A DNA stretch of 64,000 nucleotides from UBA7672 sp963784415 (GCA_963784415.1 CAWARK010000016.1:62001-126000); one strand, 5' to 3'; positions 36,150 to 44,767 are shown, numbered from the stretch's first letter. Numbers and translations are program-made. Notes: generated by a model not told the origin, from the sequence alone.

Positions 36150-36968
36150 ATGAAGTTCTGGAAGATGAATGGCGCCGGTAATTCCTTCGTCATATTCGAC
36201 GACAGGAATGGGGGTCTCGGGCTCAAGCCCGAACAGGTGAAGGCGCTTGCCGACGCCGACACCGGCGTTGGCGCCGATCAGGTCATCGCCATGGAGAAGA
36301 CGCTGCGCGGCGACGTCTTCATGCGCATCTGGAACAAGGACGGCTCCTCCGCCGAAGCATGCGGCAACGCCACGCGCTGTGTCGCGTGGCTGGTGATGGA
36401 AGAGACCGGCAAGGACAAGCTCGTCATCGAGACCGTCGCCGGCAAGCTGAAAGCCGACCGCCTCGGCCCCACGCGCATCTCCGTCGACATGGGCTCGCCA
36501 CTTCTCAAGTGGGAGGAGATCCCGCTCGCCGAGCGGATGGACACGCGCGGCATCGATCTCAAGATCGGCCCCATCGACGCGCCCTACCTGCACCTCCCCG
36601 GCGCGGTGAACATGGGCAACCCTCACATCATCTTCTTCGTGCCCGACCTCGACGCCGTAGACGTGAAAGCCGTGGGCTCACTCTGCGAGTGGCATCCCCT
36701 CTTCCCGCAAGGCGTCAATGTCGGCTTCCTGCAGGTTCTCTCCAGAACCGAGACGCGCCTCCGCACCTGGGAACGCAACGCCGGCCAGACCCTCGCCTGC
36801 GGCTCCAACAACTGCGCCGCCATCGTCGCCGCCGCCCGCCGCAACCTCACCGACCGCAAAGCCCTCGTCCACAACGACGGCGGCGACATCGAGATCGAGT
36901 GGAGCGCCGCCACCGACCACGTCATCATGACCGGCCCAATCGAGCTGGAGTATGTGAGCGAGGTTTAG
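36150..36968 (+). CDS. dapF: diaminopimelate epimerase
   Basis: PLP-independent epimerase converting LL- to meso-diaminopimelate for lysine and peptidoglycan. Both active-site cysteines are present: Cys71 in AEACGNATRCV and the second in LACGSNNCAA (about residue 217). KMNGAGNSFVIFDDR opens the protein and NMGNPHIIFFV and GVNVGF follow. In the second motif the usual GTGACA is GSNNCAA, a normal variant. 272 residues, frame intact. Confidence 0.95.
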   Translation: MKFWKMNGAGNSFVIFDDRNGGLGLKPEQVKALADADTGVGADQVIAMEKTLRGDVFMRIWNKDGSSAEACGNATRCVAWLVMEETGKDKLVIETVAGKLKADRLGPTRISVDMGSPLLKWEEIPLAERMDTRGIDLKIGPIDAPYLHLPGAVNMGNPHIIFFVPDLDAVDVKAVGSLCEWHPLFPQGVNVGFLQVLSRTETRLRTWERNAGQTLACGSNNCAAIVAAARRNLTDRKALVHNDGGDIEIEWSAATDHVIMTGPIELEYVSEV

Positions 36969-36972
36969 GGGG

Positions 36973-37200
36973 CTATTTCCGTTCGCGCCTTAGCTTGGTG
37001 CGCCTAATGCGGCCGATCAATCGTCGCGAGGCATACGACACCAAAAGCAGGGTGAGCAAAACCAACCCTAGTCCGAGCGTGTTGCCTTTGTAGGCGAAGA
37101 ACGCGGCGCTGAATTCCACTTCGAGCTGTGGATTTATCAATGCAAATGCAATGACGGCCACGCCCAAAGCCGCCGATACGAGCGCCAATTGAATGCTCAT
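36973..37200 (-). CDS. small two-helix membrane protein
   Basis: A 75-residue protein: TM1 ALVSAALGVAVIAFALI (about 6-22), TM2 LGLGLVLLTLLLVSYAS (about 42-58), then a very basic tail RRLIGRIRRTKLRRERK. It overlaps the XRE regulator by four bases (ATGA), so the two are one operon. LapA-like in shape but not recognisable as any family. Its base composition, with more A/T at third positions, differs from neighbours. Confidence 0.6.
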   Translation of the reverse strand: MSIQLALVSAALGVAVIAFALINPQLEVEFSAAFFAYKGNTLGLGLVLLTLLLVSYASRRLIGRIRRTKLRRERK

Positions 37201-37421
37201 GTGACGACTCTCAGTGGATCGATTCCGTCGTCTGCCCACTGTCGCGTCTCCGGCAATCGGCATAGCGATTCCATCGCCAGCGCAGCTGTTCGGGGAACGT
37301 TGTCTTCCCCCTTGGATTCCCATGCCGACAGCGTGGCTCTCGTTATCTCAAACTCGCGGGCAAGGTGCTCTTGGGTCCAACCAAGTGCTTTCCGTCGCGT
37401 CTTCATTTCATGCCCGGTCAC
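37197..37421 (-). CDS. XRE-family helix-turn-helix protein
   Basis: A 74-residue DNA-binding protein made almost only of one HTH: MKTRRKALGWTQEHLAREFE, ITRATLSAWESKGEDNVPRT (helices 2-4 about residues 6-50). MTGHEMKTRRKALGWTQ is the form of DNA-binding proteins related to plasmid/phage regulators. First gene of a two-gene operon with the small membrane protein. AT-richer upstream region (37440-37520) looks like its promoter. Confidence 0.82.
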   Translation of the reverse strand: MTGHEMKTRRKALGWTQEHLAREFEITRATLSAWESKGEDNVPRTAALAMESLCRLPETRQWADDGIDPLRVVT

Positions 37422-37581
37422 GTCAAATTTCCGTTGTCAAAATTTCTTACATTTCGAGAGTTCTGATTGAATCAACCTCTTCTTCTCAGCGATTAGACTA
37501 GAACCGCATTAACGGAACTATAAAGGTACAGACGCAAAAACGCCCCCGTGGTTCGACGAACGCCGCCACGCGGCTGCCAAC

Positions 37582-37817
37582 TGGAAGCGTGCACCTTGCA
37601 CGCGTCCCCGGCGGAGGCCGGGGTCCAGTCCCACACAACAAGCGCGCGTAGCGCTCGAAACATCTTCAGACGCGCTTCGCGCGGCTTCCTGAATTGACTG
37701 GACCCCTGCCTCCGCAGGGGACGCGTACCAGAGGTACGCTTCCACACGACACGGCTGGCACACAACACCACTGGACCCCGGCCTTCGCCGGGGACGCGTA
37801 CCCTTGGTACGCTTCCA
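37582..37817. repeat. three copies of a 48-bp double-hairpin repeat
   Basis: Copy A 37582-37629 (inverted), copy B 37697-37744 and copy C 37770-37817 (direct). Each carries ACTGGACCCC, a short hairpin (CCCCGGCC/GGCCGGGG-like), GACGCGTAC and a second hairpin GCGTACC/GGTACGC, ending CTTCCA. B and C differ mainly by compensatory changes in the first stem. They fill most of the 431-base gap 37422-37852, which holds no gene. Confidence 0.8.
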
Positions 37818-37852
37818 GATATGTGGGGCTGATTGTGCGAGCTGCCGACGGC

Positions 37853-38161
37853 TCACACCGCGTCGCGCGAATACCAGTTCTGGATGGTGAGATAGAGATC
37901 ATCCCACTCCGGATTGACGCTCTCGATCAGGCGCAGCTTCCACGCACGCTTCCACCGCTTGATGCGGCGCTCGCGTATCTTTGCCTCGTCGCGCGTCGGA
38001 CAGGGCTCAGCCCAGACCAGCCTGTGCACGTGATATTTCGACGTGAAGCCGGGCTTCAGTTCCTCGCGGTGCTCCCACACGCGCTTCGGCAGATCGTCCG
38101 TATGCCCCGTATAGAGCGTGCCGTTGCGATCGCTGGCGAGGATGTAGACCCAGAAGCTCAT
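37853..38161 (-). CDS. GIY-YIG nuclease-domain protein
   Basis: A 102-residue stand-alone domain: FWVYILASDRNGTLYTGHTD (the GIY and YIG elements read VYI and YTG), KRVWEHREELKPGFTSKYHV, catalytic-type Arg/Glu in EAKIRERRIKRWKRAWKLRLI. This is the small UPF0213/YhbQ-like group, common in alphaproteobacteria; biological substrate unknown. ATG 38161 is the family-typical start. Confidence 0.88.
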   Translation of the reverse strand: MSFWVYILASDRNGTLYTGHTDDLPKRVWEHREELKPGFTSKYHVHRLVWAEPCPTRDEAKIRERRIKRWKRAWKLRLIESVNPEWDDLYLTIQNWYSRDAV

Positions 38162-38205
38162 GCCGTCCCCCAACAGCAGACCAGGAATGGCAGCAGATCT
38201 GGCCC

Positions 38206-38724
38206 CTACCCCCTCGCCTTCACCGCGACATCCACCATGATCTCGCCCGAGATCGCTTCCAGCGCGTCCTGCACCTTGTCCGCGGCGAGGCCCGGTTGCA
38301 GGCGCAGGTTGGCGTCCATGTGGAAGAGCGGCGCGCCGGAGTGCGCCTCGGTGCTGAGCCACGTCTTGAACGTCTCGATATTGGCGCCGAGTTCGCTGAT
38401 CGTCGCCGTCACCTGCTTGACGATGCCGGGCCGGTCCTGACCGACGAGCGTGAAGGCGAGCGTCTCGCCCGTTGCCCCCTTGCTCTCCAGCGCCGGCGCG
38501 ATGCGCACCTCAAGCCCCGCCGCATCGACGGCGGCCACCGCCGCGCGCAACGCCTCGACCTTGCCGTCCGCCAGATCGACCAGCACCGAGCCGACATAGA
38601 GCCCGCCCAGATGCGAGAGATGGCTCTCGAGCCAGTTGCCGCCCGCCGACAGCACGGCCGCCGCCAACGCCTTCGTCAGGCCGGGCCGGTCAACACCGGC
38701 GACGCTGAGAACCAGCAACGTCAT
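38206..38724 (-). CDS. GcvR-like protein with tandem ACT domains
   Basis: A 172-residue protein made of two ACT domains: LLVLSVAGVDRPGLTKALAA with GGNWLESHLSHLGGLY (about 3-80) and LAFTLVGQDRPGIVKQVTAT with ELGANIETFKTW (about 88-165). This is the GcvR/ACT-ACT layout; in E. coli GcvR controls the glycine-cleavage activator GcvA in response to glycine. No gcv gene lies nearby, so the ligand and target are unproven. Confidence 0.82.
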   Translation of the reverse strand: MTLLVLSVAGVDRPGLTKALAAAVLSAGGNWLESHLSHLGGLYVGSVLVDLADGKVEALRAAVAAVDAAGLEVRIAPALESKGATGETLAFTLVGQDRPGIVKQVTATISELGANIETFKTWLSTEAHSGAPLFHMDANLRLQPGLAADKVQDALEAISGEIMVDVAVKARG

Positions 38725-38984
38725 GGAAAACCTCGTGGATGTTGAGCGACCAATCAGACCGGAGGAGTGTTAGGCCAACGCACCGCCCGCGTGAAGATCG
38801 CTGACCCCCGCCAGAATCGGCCGATTCTGCACATCGGATTTTCAGACGTGATCTGAACAATTCCAACAGCTTGCGCGATCGAGACCAGCCGATTTCGTAT
38901 ATCCCAATCCTACACCCCTCAGCCCCGGCGTATGATGCCTACATCCATCCCGCAGGAGGGCAGCTGATCACTGTTCAACGGCGC

Positions 38985-39290
38985 GGGGTCGGACACAGAT
39001 GAGCGTGAAAGCCTGTGTGAGCCGAAGAGGAGTCAGGGACCGGACTAATGGAGCCCTGGAAAACACGGGAGTGATCGAGGGATTGCGGCTGAACATCCGC
39101 AACCTGCACGCCGGCGACGAGAATAGGGTCAGGCGGTTGAAACACCCCGCTGTTCCCCCGTGGCCGGATAACATCTGTCGGGGACGCGGGATCCGCGAAC
39201 TCTCTTCTTCTACCGGTAGCGCTGGCAACAGCGACGCCAACTCACGCGGGGCATCCCGCGTCCCCGGGCCCTCCATCTGATTGGAGACCC
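38985..39290 (+). ncRNA. candidate structured RNA upstream of truB
   Basis: The 711-base gap 38725-39435 has no credible gene but a dense set of stems between 38985 and 39290: ACACAG (38993)/CTGTGT (39013); CAGGG (39034)/CCCTG (39054); CACGGG (39064)/CCCGTG (39157), which encloses TTGCGG (39083)/CCGCAA (39097); a perfect 13-bp arm GGGGACGCGGGAT (39180-39192)/ATCCCGCGTCCCC (39253-39265); inside it CGCTG-GCAA-CAGCG (39220-39233); and CTCCA/TGGAG (39271-39286). The GNRA-type GCAA loop exists only when read on the plus strand. I do not recognise a known family (not RNase P, tmRNA, SRP or 6S by their conserved motifs). Confidence 0.5.
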
Positions 39291-39435
39291 AGAGCGACAG
39301 CATCCCGGATGGCATCAGCCGGTCCGAAGGCGCAACTGCGCCCACACTTGACCCCTCACCTCACCCCGCCTACTCCCCGCGCCACACTCGACCCGTTGAC
39401 GGTTCGATCCCGTCCCGGCGCCTGGAGACATCGCG

Positions 39436-40398
39436 ATGAGCCGCAAGAAAAAGGGCGAGCCGGTTCACGGCTGGCTGATCCTCGACAAACCCGAGGGCGT
39501 CACCTCCACCCAGGCCGTCGGCGCCTGCCGCCGCATCTACAACGCGCAGAAGTGCGGCCATGGCGGCACGCTCGATCCGCTCGCCTCCGGCATCCTCCCC
39601 ATGGCGTTCGGCGAGGCGACGAAAACGGTCGGCTACGTCATGGAGGCGGACAAGGACTACGTCTTCACCATCCGCTGGGGATCCTCCACCACCACGCAGG
39701 ACCGCGAAGGCGAAGTCACCGCCTCCTCCGACGTCCGCCCCACCCGCGAGGCGATCGAAGCGGCGCTCGCGACCTTCATCGGCGAGATCGAACAGGTCCC
39801 GCCGCAATACTCGGCCATCAAGGTCAACGGGGAACGCGCCTATGATCTCGCCCGCGACGGCGAGACGGTGGAGCTCGCTTCACGCAAGGTAAACCTCTAC
39901 GCGGCCGAGCTTGCGGACATGCCCTCCGAGGACCTCGCCGTCTTCAAGGTAACCTGCGGAAAAGGCTTTTATATCCGGGCGCTAGTCCGCGATATCGCCG
40001 CCGCCCTGGGGGCTGAAGGCCACGTCGCAGCCCTCCGCCGAACCCGTGTCGGCGCATTTGCCGAGGACGCGGCAATTCAGCTTTCAATTCTCCAGCAAAT
40101 GAGCGATAAGCCCGCGCTGGACGAAATGCTTGTTCCCCTCGAGACCGCGCTGGACGACATCCCGGCGCTGGCCATCACCGGGGAAGAGGCGTCCAGGCTC
40201 AGGCAGGGCCGCGAGATCGTACTTCTGCCCCATCAGGTCGAGGCGTTTCGGGAGATGCGCCGTCCTCGTCAAGTGAACGGGGAGGATGCCTCCCGCATTT
40301 GTCTGGCCACCGAAAAGGTGGGCGAAGAACAGCTTGGCGTTGCTCTGGGTGAAGTCCGGGCCGGCAGATTCATGCCGGTTCGCGTGTTCAACCAATAG
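39436..40398 (+). CDS. truB: tRNA pseudouridine(55) synthase
   Basis: Makes pseudouridine 55 in the T-loop of tRNAs. GWLILDKPEGVTSTQAV opens the catalytic domain and the catalytic Asp47 is in KCGHGGTLDPLASGILP; the Tyr of KDYVFTIRWG and the later FYIRALVRDIA are conserved. 320 residues, slightly long because of the C-terminal part (PUA-like). ATG 39436 follows GGAGA. Leads the conserved truB-rpsO-pnp group; the usual upstream partner rbfA is not present. Confidence 0.95.
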   Translation: MSRKKKGEPVHGWLILDKPEGVTSTQAVGACRRIYNAQKCGHGGTLDPLASGILPMAFGEATKTVGYVMEADKDYVFTIRWGSSTTTQDREGEVTASSDVRPTREAIEAALATFIGEIEQVPPQYSAIKVNGERAYDLARDGETVELASRKVNLYAAELADMPSEDLAVFKVTCGKGFYIRALVRDIAAALGAEGHVAALRRTRVGAFAEDAAIQLSILQQMSDKPALDEMLVPLETALDDIPALAITGEEASRLRQGREIVLLPHQVEAFREMRRPRQVNGEDASRICLATEKVGEEQLGVALGEVRAGRFMPVRVFNQ

Positions 40399-40428
40399 AC
40401 GGGCCCATCGGCCCTAAGGAGAAACCCG

Positions 40429-40698
40429 ATGTCGATCACGCCGGAGGCAAAAGCCTCCCTGATCAAGCAATTCGCCCGCACCGAAGGTGATACGGGCTCC
40501 CCTGAAGTGCAGGTCGCAATCCTGACCCACCGGATCAACTACCTGACCGGCCACTTCAAGGAACACAAGAAAGACAATCACTCGCGCCGCGGCCTTCTCA
40601 AGATGGTCTCGCAGCGCCGCCGACTGCTCGACTATCTGAAGTCGAGAGACGAGGGTCGCTATCAGACGATCCTCAAAGAGCTGGAACTGCGCCGCTAG
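40429..40698 (+). CDS. rpsO: 30S ribosomal protein S15
   Basis: An 89-residue S15: FARTEGDTGSPEVQVAILTHRI, HFKEHKKDNHSRRGLLKMVSQRRRLLDYLK. Binds the central domain of 16S rRNA. AAGGAG stands 8 bases before the ATG. Thirty bases after truB, so likely co-transcribed. Confidence 0.97.
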   Translation: MSITPEAKASLIKQFARTEGDTGSPEVQVAILTHRINYLTGHFKEHKKDNHSRRGLLKMVSQRRRLLDYLKSRDEGRYQTILKELELRR

Positions 40699-40715
40699 GG
40701 CCGGGTTCCTACCCC

Positions 40716-40750
40716 ACCCGCCGGCCCACCGGGGTCCGGCGGGTTTTCGT
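40716..40750 (+). terminator. rpsO-pnp intercistronic hairpin
   Basis: ACCCGCCGG (40716-40724) pairs with CCGGCGGGT (40736-40744), loop of 11 bases, followed by TTTTCG. It can act as an intrinsic terminator for rpsO. In E. coli a hairpin at the same place is cut by RNase III in pnp autoregulation; whether that holds here is inference. Confidence 0.75.
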
Positions 40751-40772
40751 ATGCAGAAAGAGAAAAGACGAG

Positions 40773-43034
40773 ATGTTTGACATTAAACGCGTGACGATCG
40801 ATTGGGCGGGCCGTCCGCTCACGCTGGAAACTGGCCGCATCGCGCGGCAGGCCGATGGCGCAGTGCTGGCGACTTATGGCGAGACAAGCGTTCTCGCGGC
40901 GGTCGTGTACGCAAGGAAAGCAAAAGAAGGCCAGGACTTCTTCCCGCTGACCGTGAACTACCTTGAGCGCTACTACGCTGCCGGCCGCGTTCCCGGAGGC
41001 TACTTCAAGCGCGAAGGCCGTCCGACCGACAAAGAGACGCTGACCTCGCGCCTGATCGACCGTCCGATCCGTCCGCTGTTCGCCGACGGCTTCAAGAACG
41101 AAGTCCAGGTCACCGTGACCGTGCTGTCCTACGACCAGGAAAACGATCCGGACATGGTCGGCATGGTCGCCGCCTCCGCCGCCCTCGTGATCTCCGGCGC
41201 ACCGTTCGCTGGCCCGATCGCAGCAGCCCGCGTCGGCTACAAGGATGGCCAGTACATCATCAACCCGACGTCCGATCAGATGGAAGACTTCCAGCTCGAC
41301 CTCGTCGTCGCCGGCACCACCGAAGGCGTGATGATGGTCGAATCCGAAGCGAAAGAGCTTTCGGAAGAAGTCATGCTCGGCGCCGTGAAAGCCGGTCACG
41401 AGTCGTTCCAGCCCGTGATCGACGCGATCATCCAGCTGGCCGAGAAAGCCGCGAAAGAGCCGTTCGCCTTCGAAAGCCCGGATCACTCCGCGCTGCTGAA
41501 ATCGATCCAGGAAATTGCCGGCGCGGACCTCTCCGCCGCCTACAAGATCAAGGAAAAAGCCGATCGTTACGCCGCTGTCGGCGTCGCGCGCGAAGCCGCC
41601 AAGGCCAAGCTCGTGAAATCGGAAGCGAACCCGAACGGCGCTGATCCGCTGGTGTTCAAGGAAGTGTTCAAGGAAGCCGAAGCGAAGGTCGTGCGCGGTG
41701 ACATCATCCGCACCGGCATGCGCATCGACGGCCGCAAGACCGACCAGGTCCGCGCCATCGAGTCGACCGTCTCCGTCCTGCCGCGTACGCACGGCTCGGC
41801 GCTGTTCACGCGCGGCGAAACGCAGGCTCTCTGCGTCGCCACGCTCGGCACGTCGGACGACGAGCAGTACATCGACGGCCTCGGCGGCACGAAGAAGGAG
41901 AAATTCCTCCTTCACTACAACTTCCCTCCCTACTCGGTCGGCGAAACCGGTCGTGGTGGCTCTCCGGGCCGCCGCGAAATCGGCCACGGCAAACTGGCCT
42001 GGCGCGCGGTGAAAGCCGTCCTGCCGGCCCCGGCTGACTTCCCCTACACGCTCCGCATCGTGTCCGAGATCATGGAGTCCAACGGCTCCTCGTCGATGGC
42101 TTCGGTCTGCGGCGCGTCGCTGGCCATGATGGACGCAGGCGTTCCGATCACCCGTCCGGTGTCGGGCATCGCCATGGGCCTCATCAAGGAACCCGATGGC
42201 ATCGCCATCCTGTCCGACATCCTGGGTGATGAAGATCACCTCGGCGACATGGACTTCAAGGTTGCCGGCACCGAAGTGGGCGTCACCTCGCTCCAGATGG
42301 ACCTCAAGATCGACAGCGTAACGTTCGACATCATGAAGACTGCCCTCGCCCAGGCGAACGGTGGCCGCCTGCACATCCTCAACGAGATGAACAAGGCGAT
42401 GACGGGCGCACGTCACGAGGTTTCGGAAAATGCTCCGAAGATGATCTCGATGAAGATCCCCGTCGACAAGATCCGTGACGTCATCGGCACGGGCGGCAAG
42501 GTCATCCGCGAGATCGTCGAAAAGACGGGCGCGAAGATCAATGTCGAGGACGACGGCACGGTGAAGATCGCGGCTGTCGAAAAAGAAAGCCTCGATGCTG
42601 CCCAGAAATGGATCATCAGCCTGACCGCTGAGCCGGAAATCGGCGCGATCTACGAAGGCAAGATCGTGAAGGTCATGGAGTTCGGCGCGTTCGTGAACTT
42701 CTTCGGCGCGAAAGACGGCCTCGTGCACGTCTCCCAACTCGCCGCTGAGCGCGTTGAGTCCCCGTCGGCTGTCGTCAAAGAGGGCGACATCGTGAAGGTG
42801 AAACTGCTCGGCTTCGACGATCGCGGCAAAGTCCGCCTGTCGATGAAAGCCGTGAACCAGGAAACCGGCGAAGCCATCGAAGGCGTCGTGGATGATGGCC
42901 CGTCGGGCGATCGTCCGCCGCGCGGTGATCGTCCGCGTCGCGATGGCGACCGTGGTGGTCGCGGCGGCGGCCGCGGCGGCGATCGCGGCCCGCGCCGCGA
43001 ACGCACCGATGGACCGAAGGAAGGCGCGGAGTAA
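40773..43034 (+). CDS. pnp: polynucleotide phosphorylase
   Basis: Phosphorolytic 3'-5' exoribonuclease and degradosome component. Two RNase PH domains (first from residue 15, RPLTLETGRIARQADGAVLA; second from about 310, RTGMRIDGRKTDQVRAI), the active-site stretch FLLHYNFPPYSVGE and GSPGRREIGHG, KH domain with IPVDKIRDVIGTGGKVIREI (about 555-575) and S1 domain (EGKIVKVMEFGAFVNFFGAK, about 625). The last 45 residues form an Arg/Gly/Asp-rich tail (RGGRGGGRGGDRGPRRER), longer than in E. coli and probably RNA- or partner-binding. 753 residues, intact. Confidence 0.97.
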   Translation: MFDIKRVTIDWAGRPLTLETGRIARQADGAVLATYGETSVLAAVVYARKAKEGQDFFPLTVNYLERYYAAGRVPGGYFKREGRPTDKETLTSRLIDRPIRPLFADGFKNEVQVTVTVLSYDQENDPDMVGMVAASAALVISGAPFAGPIAAARVGYKDGQYIINPTSDQMEDFQLDLVVAGTTEGVMMVESEAKELSEEVMLGAVKAGHESFQPVIDAIIQLAEKAAKEPFAFESPDHSALLKSIQEIAGADLSAAYKIKEKADRYAAVGVAREAAKAKLVKSEANPNGADPLVFKEVFKEAEAKVVRGDIIRTGMRIDGRKTDQVRAIESTVSVLPRTHGSALFTRGETQALCVATLGTSDDEQYIDGLGGTKKEKFLLHYNFPPYSVGETGRGGSPGRREIGHGKLAWRAVKAVLPAPADFPYTLRIVSEIMESNGSSSMASVCGASLAMMDAGVPITRPVSGIAMGLIKEPDGIAILSDILGDEDHLGDMDFKVAGTEVGVTSLQMDLKIDSVTFDIMKTALAQANGGRLHILNEMNKAMTGARHEVSENAPKMISMKIPVDKIRDVIGTGGKVIREIVEKTGAKINVEDDGTVKIAAVEKESLDAAQKWIISLTAEPEIGAIYEGKIVKVMEFGAFVNFFGAKDGLVHVSQLAAERVESPSAVVKEGDIVKVKLLGFDDRGKVRLSMKAVNQETGEAIEGVVDDGPSGDRPPRGDRPRRDGDRGGRGGGRGGDRGPRRERTDGPKEGAE

Positions 43035-43054
43035 TCCGCTACTTCTTCGCTGAA

Positions 43055-43096
43055 AAACAGCGGCCGCTCCCTCACTGGAGCGGCCGTTTTGCTTTC
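43055..43096. terminator. bidirectional terminator between pnp and the histidine kinase
   Basis: CGGCCGCTCC (43061-43070) pairs perfectly with GGAGCGGCCG (43077-43086) around CTCACT, with TTTTGCTTT after it and AAAAAC before it, so it has a U-run in both directions. Confidence 0.88.
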
Positions 43097-44666
43097 AGGC
43101 GTCGGGCGTCTGCAGCGTCAGCTCGACCGGAAACTTCAGCTCGAACGTCACGCCATCGCCGCGCGCGACGGCGACCTTGCCCTGCAGCTGCGCCGCCAGA
43201 CCGTTGATCAGGCGCGTGCCCAGCCCGATGCCGCCCGACGGCGTCTCGCTCATGCCCGCGCCGTTGTCGGCGATGGTCAGCACCGCGTCATTGCCCTCCA
43301 GGGGCCGCACCAGTGTGATGTCCACCTTGCCCGCGCGCCCTTCCGGGAAACCATGCTTGAACGCGTTGGAGACGACCTCGTTGACGATCATGCCCAGCGG
43401 CAACGCCTGATCGGGCGACAATTGCAGCGGCGCCAGCCGCCATTCCAGCATCACGCCCGGCGGCGCGGATTCCCGCAGGCTCGTCAAAACGCGCGCAAGA
43501 TAGGCCTCGGCATCTAGCGCGCCGAACTGGTCGCTCTCATATATGTGCTGGTGCACCGCCGACATCGCCACGATGCGCCGTGTCAGGTCTTCCTTCATCT
43601 GCGCCGGCGCCTGCTGCAGGCGGATCAGGGAGGCCACCTGCTGCAGGTTGTTCTTCACGCGGTGGTGGATCTCCTGGAAGAGCATCCTGTTTTGCGCCAG
43701 CGCCTGCTCCAGCTCGACGCGGTTCTTCTCGTGCCGCACCAGCAGCAGGATCGCCCACCCGCACAGGAAGATCATCGCGATGAAGATCGGTCCCGCCACC
43801 AGCGCCGTCGATCCAACGCGCGACCACAGCGCCTCCATCGCCGATGTGCGCGCAAGGCTCGCCGTGACAATCACGCCGAGATCCGGCAAAGCCTGATACG
43901 CGACGCGGCGCGAGACCTGGTCGATCGGCGAGGACAGCGACACGAACACGCCAACCGGCGCCTTTTTGACATTGTCGAACAGCTGCGCGCCGGAAAGATT
44001 CATCGTCTCCGGCGGCAAGGGGTAACGCGCGATCAGCCAGCCATCGTCGCGGATCAGGCCGATGGTGGAATCGGCGCCCAGCGCCGTGTCGTTCCACGTA
44101 TCGGCCAGCACGTCTGCCGAGACATAGGCCGCCACCACGCCGGCAAACCGCCCGTCGCGCTCGATCCGCCGCGCAATCCCGAAAAAGCGGAGGCTCGTCG
44201 CCGTGCCCAGCATCGGCGTGATCAACCACGGCTTGCCGTCCGCGAGCGATTTGAAGGCCGGATTGTCGGCAATGCCGGCCTCGCGCGAGCCGCCGCGCAC
44301 GATCATCTCGCCACTGGCATCATAGAGAACGGTGAACCCCTCGCCGATCGGCGCAGGCCGCGGGCTGAACTTCGCCGGATCCTTACCCTGCTGCTCGTCA
44401 TACTGGCGCAGTTTTTCCAGCGTCGATTCCATCAGCAGCCGCACATTTGCGGAGGCCACACGCGCTGCTGAGGTTACACGCTCACTGGCATTGCCCGCCG
44501 AGTCGCGCTCGCCGAGCCAGATCACCAGCGCGGCAAACAGCGGCACCAGCACCGGAATCAGCAGCAAAAGCCCGATAGCCGCGCGAATGCCGCCCGGCTT
44601 GCCGCTCATCCGCCTGCTTATGGGTGGCAACATAGGTTCCGCATCTGCACTGATCCCCCTGACCAT
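43095..44666 (-). CDS. membrane sensor histidine kinase, HisKA_2/HWE type
   Basis: A 523-residue kinase. TM1 GLLLLIPVLVPLFAALVIWL (about 32-51), a periplasmic sensor of Cache type (about 55-285, including GFTVLYDASGEMIVRGGS and FFGIARRIERDGRFAGVVAA), TM2 ALVAGPIFIAMIFLCGWAIL (about 288-310), then the dimerisation helix with phospho-accepting His in LFQEIHHRVKNNLQQVASLI and an ATPase domain with LPLGMIVNEVVSNAFKHGF, DNGAGM and GGIGLGTRLI. This kinase class often feeds PhyR-type general stress signalling or light/chemical sensing; no response regulator is adjacent, so the partner is unknown. Confidence 0.9.
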   Translation of the reverse strand: MVRGISADAEPMLPPISRRMSGKPGGIRAAIGLLLLIPVLVPLFAALVIWLGERDSAGNASERVTSAARVASANVRLLMESTLEKLRQYDEQQGKDPAKFSPRPAPIGEGFTVLYDASGEMIVRGGSREAGIADNPAFKSLADGKPWLITPMLGTATSLRFFGIARRIERDGRFAGVVAAYVSADVLADTWNDTALGADSTIGLIRDDGWLIARYPLPPETMNLSGAQLFDNVKKAPVGVFVSLSSPIDQVSRRVAYQALPDLGVIVTASLARTSAMEALWSRVGSTALVAGPIFIAMIFLCGWAILLLVRHEKNRVELEQALAQNRMLFQEIHHRVKNNLQQVASLIRLQQAPAQMKEDLTRRIVAMSAVHQHIYESDQFGALDAEAYLARVLTSLRESAPPGVMLEWRLAPLQLSPDQALPLGMIVNEVVSNAFKHGFPEGRAGKVDITLVRPLEGNDAVLTIADNGAGMSETPSGGIGLGTRLINGLAAQLQGKVAVARGDGVTFELKFPVELTLQTPDA

Positions 44667-44767
44667 CTAGGTCATTTGGGCAGGCGGCAAGCGGTCAGCG
44701 AAGCTGGAAATGGTAAACGGCGCGGGCGGAGGCGAGGCCCCCGCCCGCACGGGCGTCCACGTGGTCC

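Noticed and set aside
38980..39060. Hammerhead-like string CAGATGAGCGTGAAAGCC.
   Set aside because: Stem II is missing between the GATGA and GAAA elements and the flanking stems do not close in the right order.
39318..39345. CCGAAGGCGCAAC resembles the glycine riboswitch CCGAAGG-GCAA element near the GcvR-like gene.
   Set aside because: The second conserved part (CTCAGGCAAAAGGAC) is absent and the orientation does not suit the GcvR-like gene on the opposite strand.
39398..39414. A perfect tRNA T-arm-like sequence: GACGG-TTCGATC-CCGTC, just before truB.
   Set aside because: There is no matching 5' acceptor strand (GCGCCGG), anticodon arm or D-arm in the 60-90 bases upstream, and no CCA; in split tmRNA the order would also be different. 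Probably chance, or part of the larger RNA candidate.
40695..42737. A 680-codon open frame antisense to pnp.
   Set aside because: It is a mirror of the pnp codon pattern in a GC-rich genome; composition is His/Arg/Asp-rich without domains, and pnp is unmistakable.
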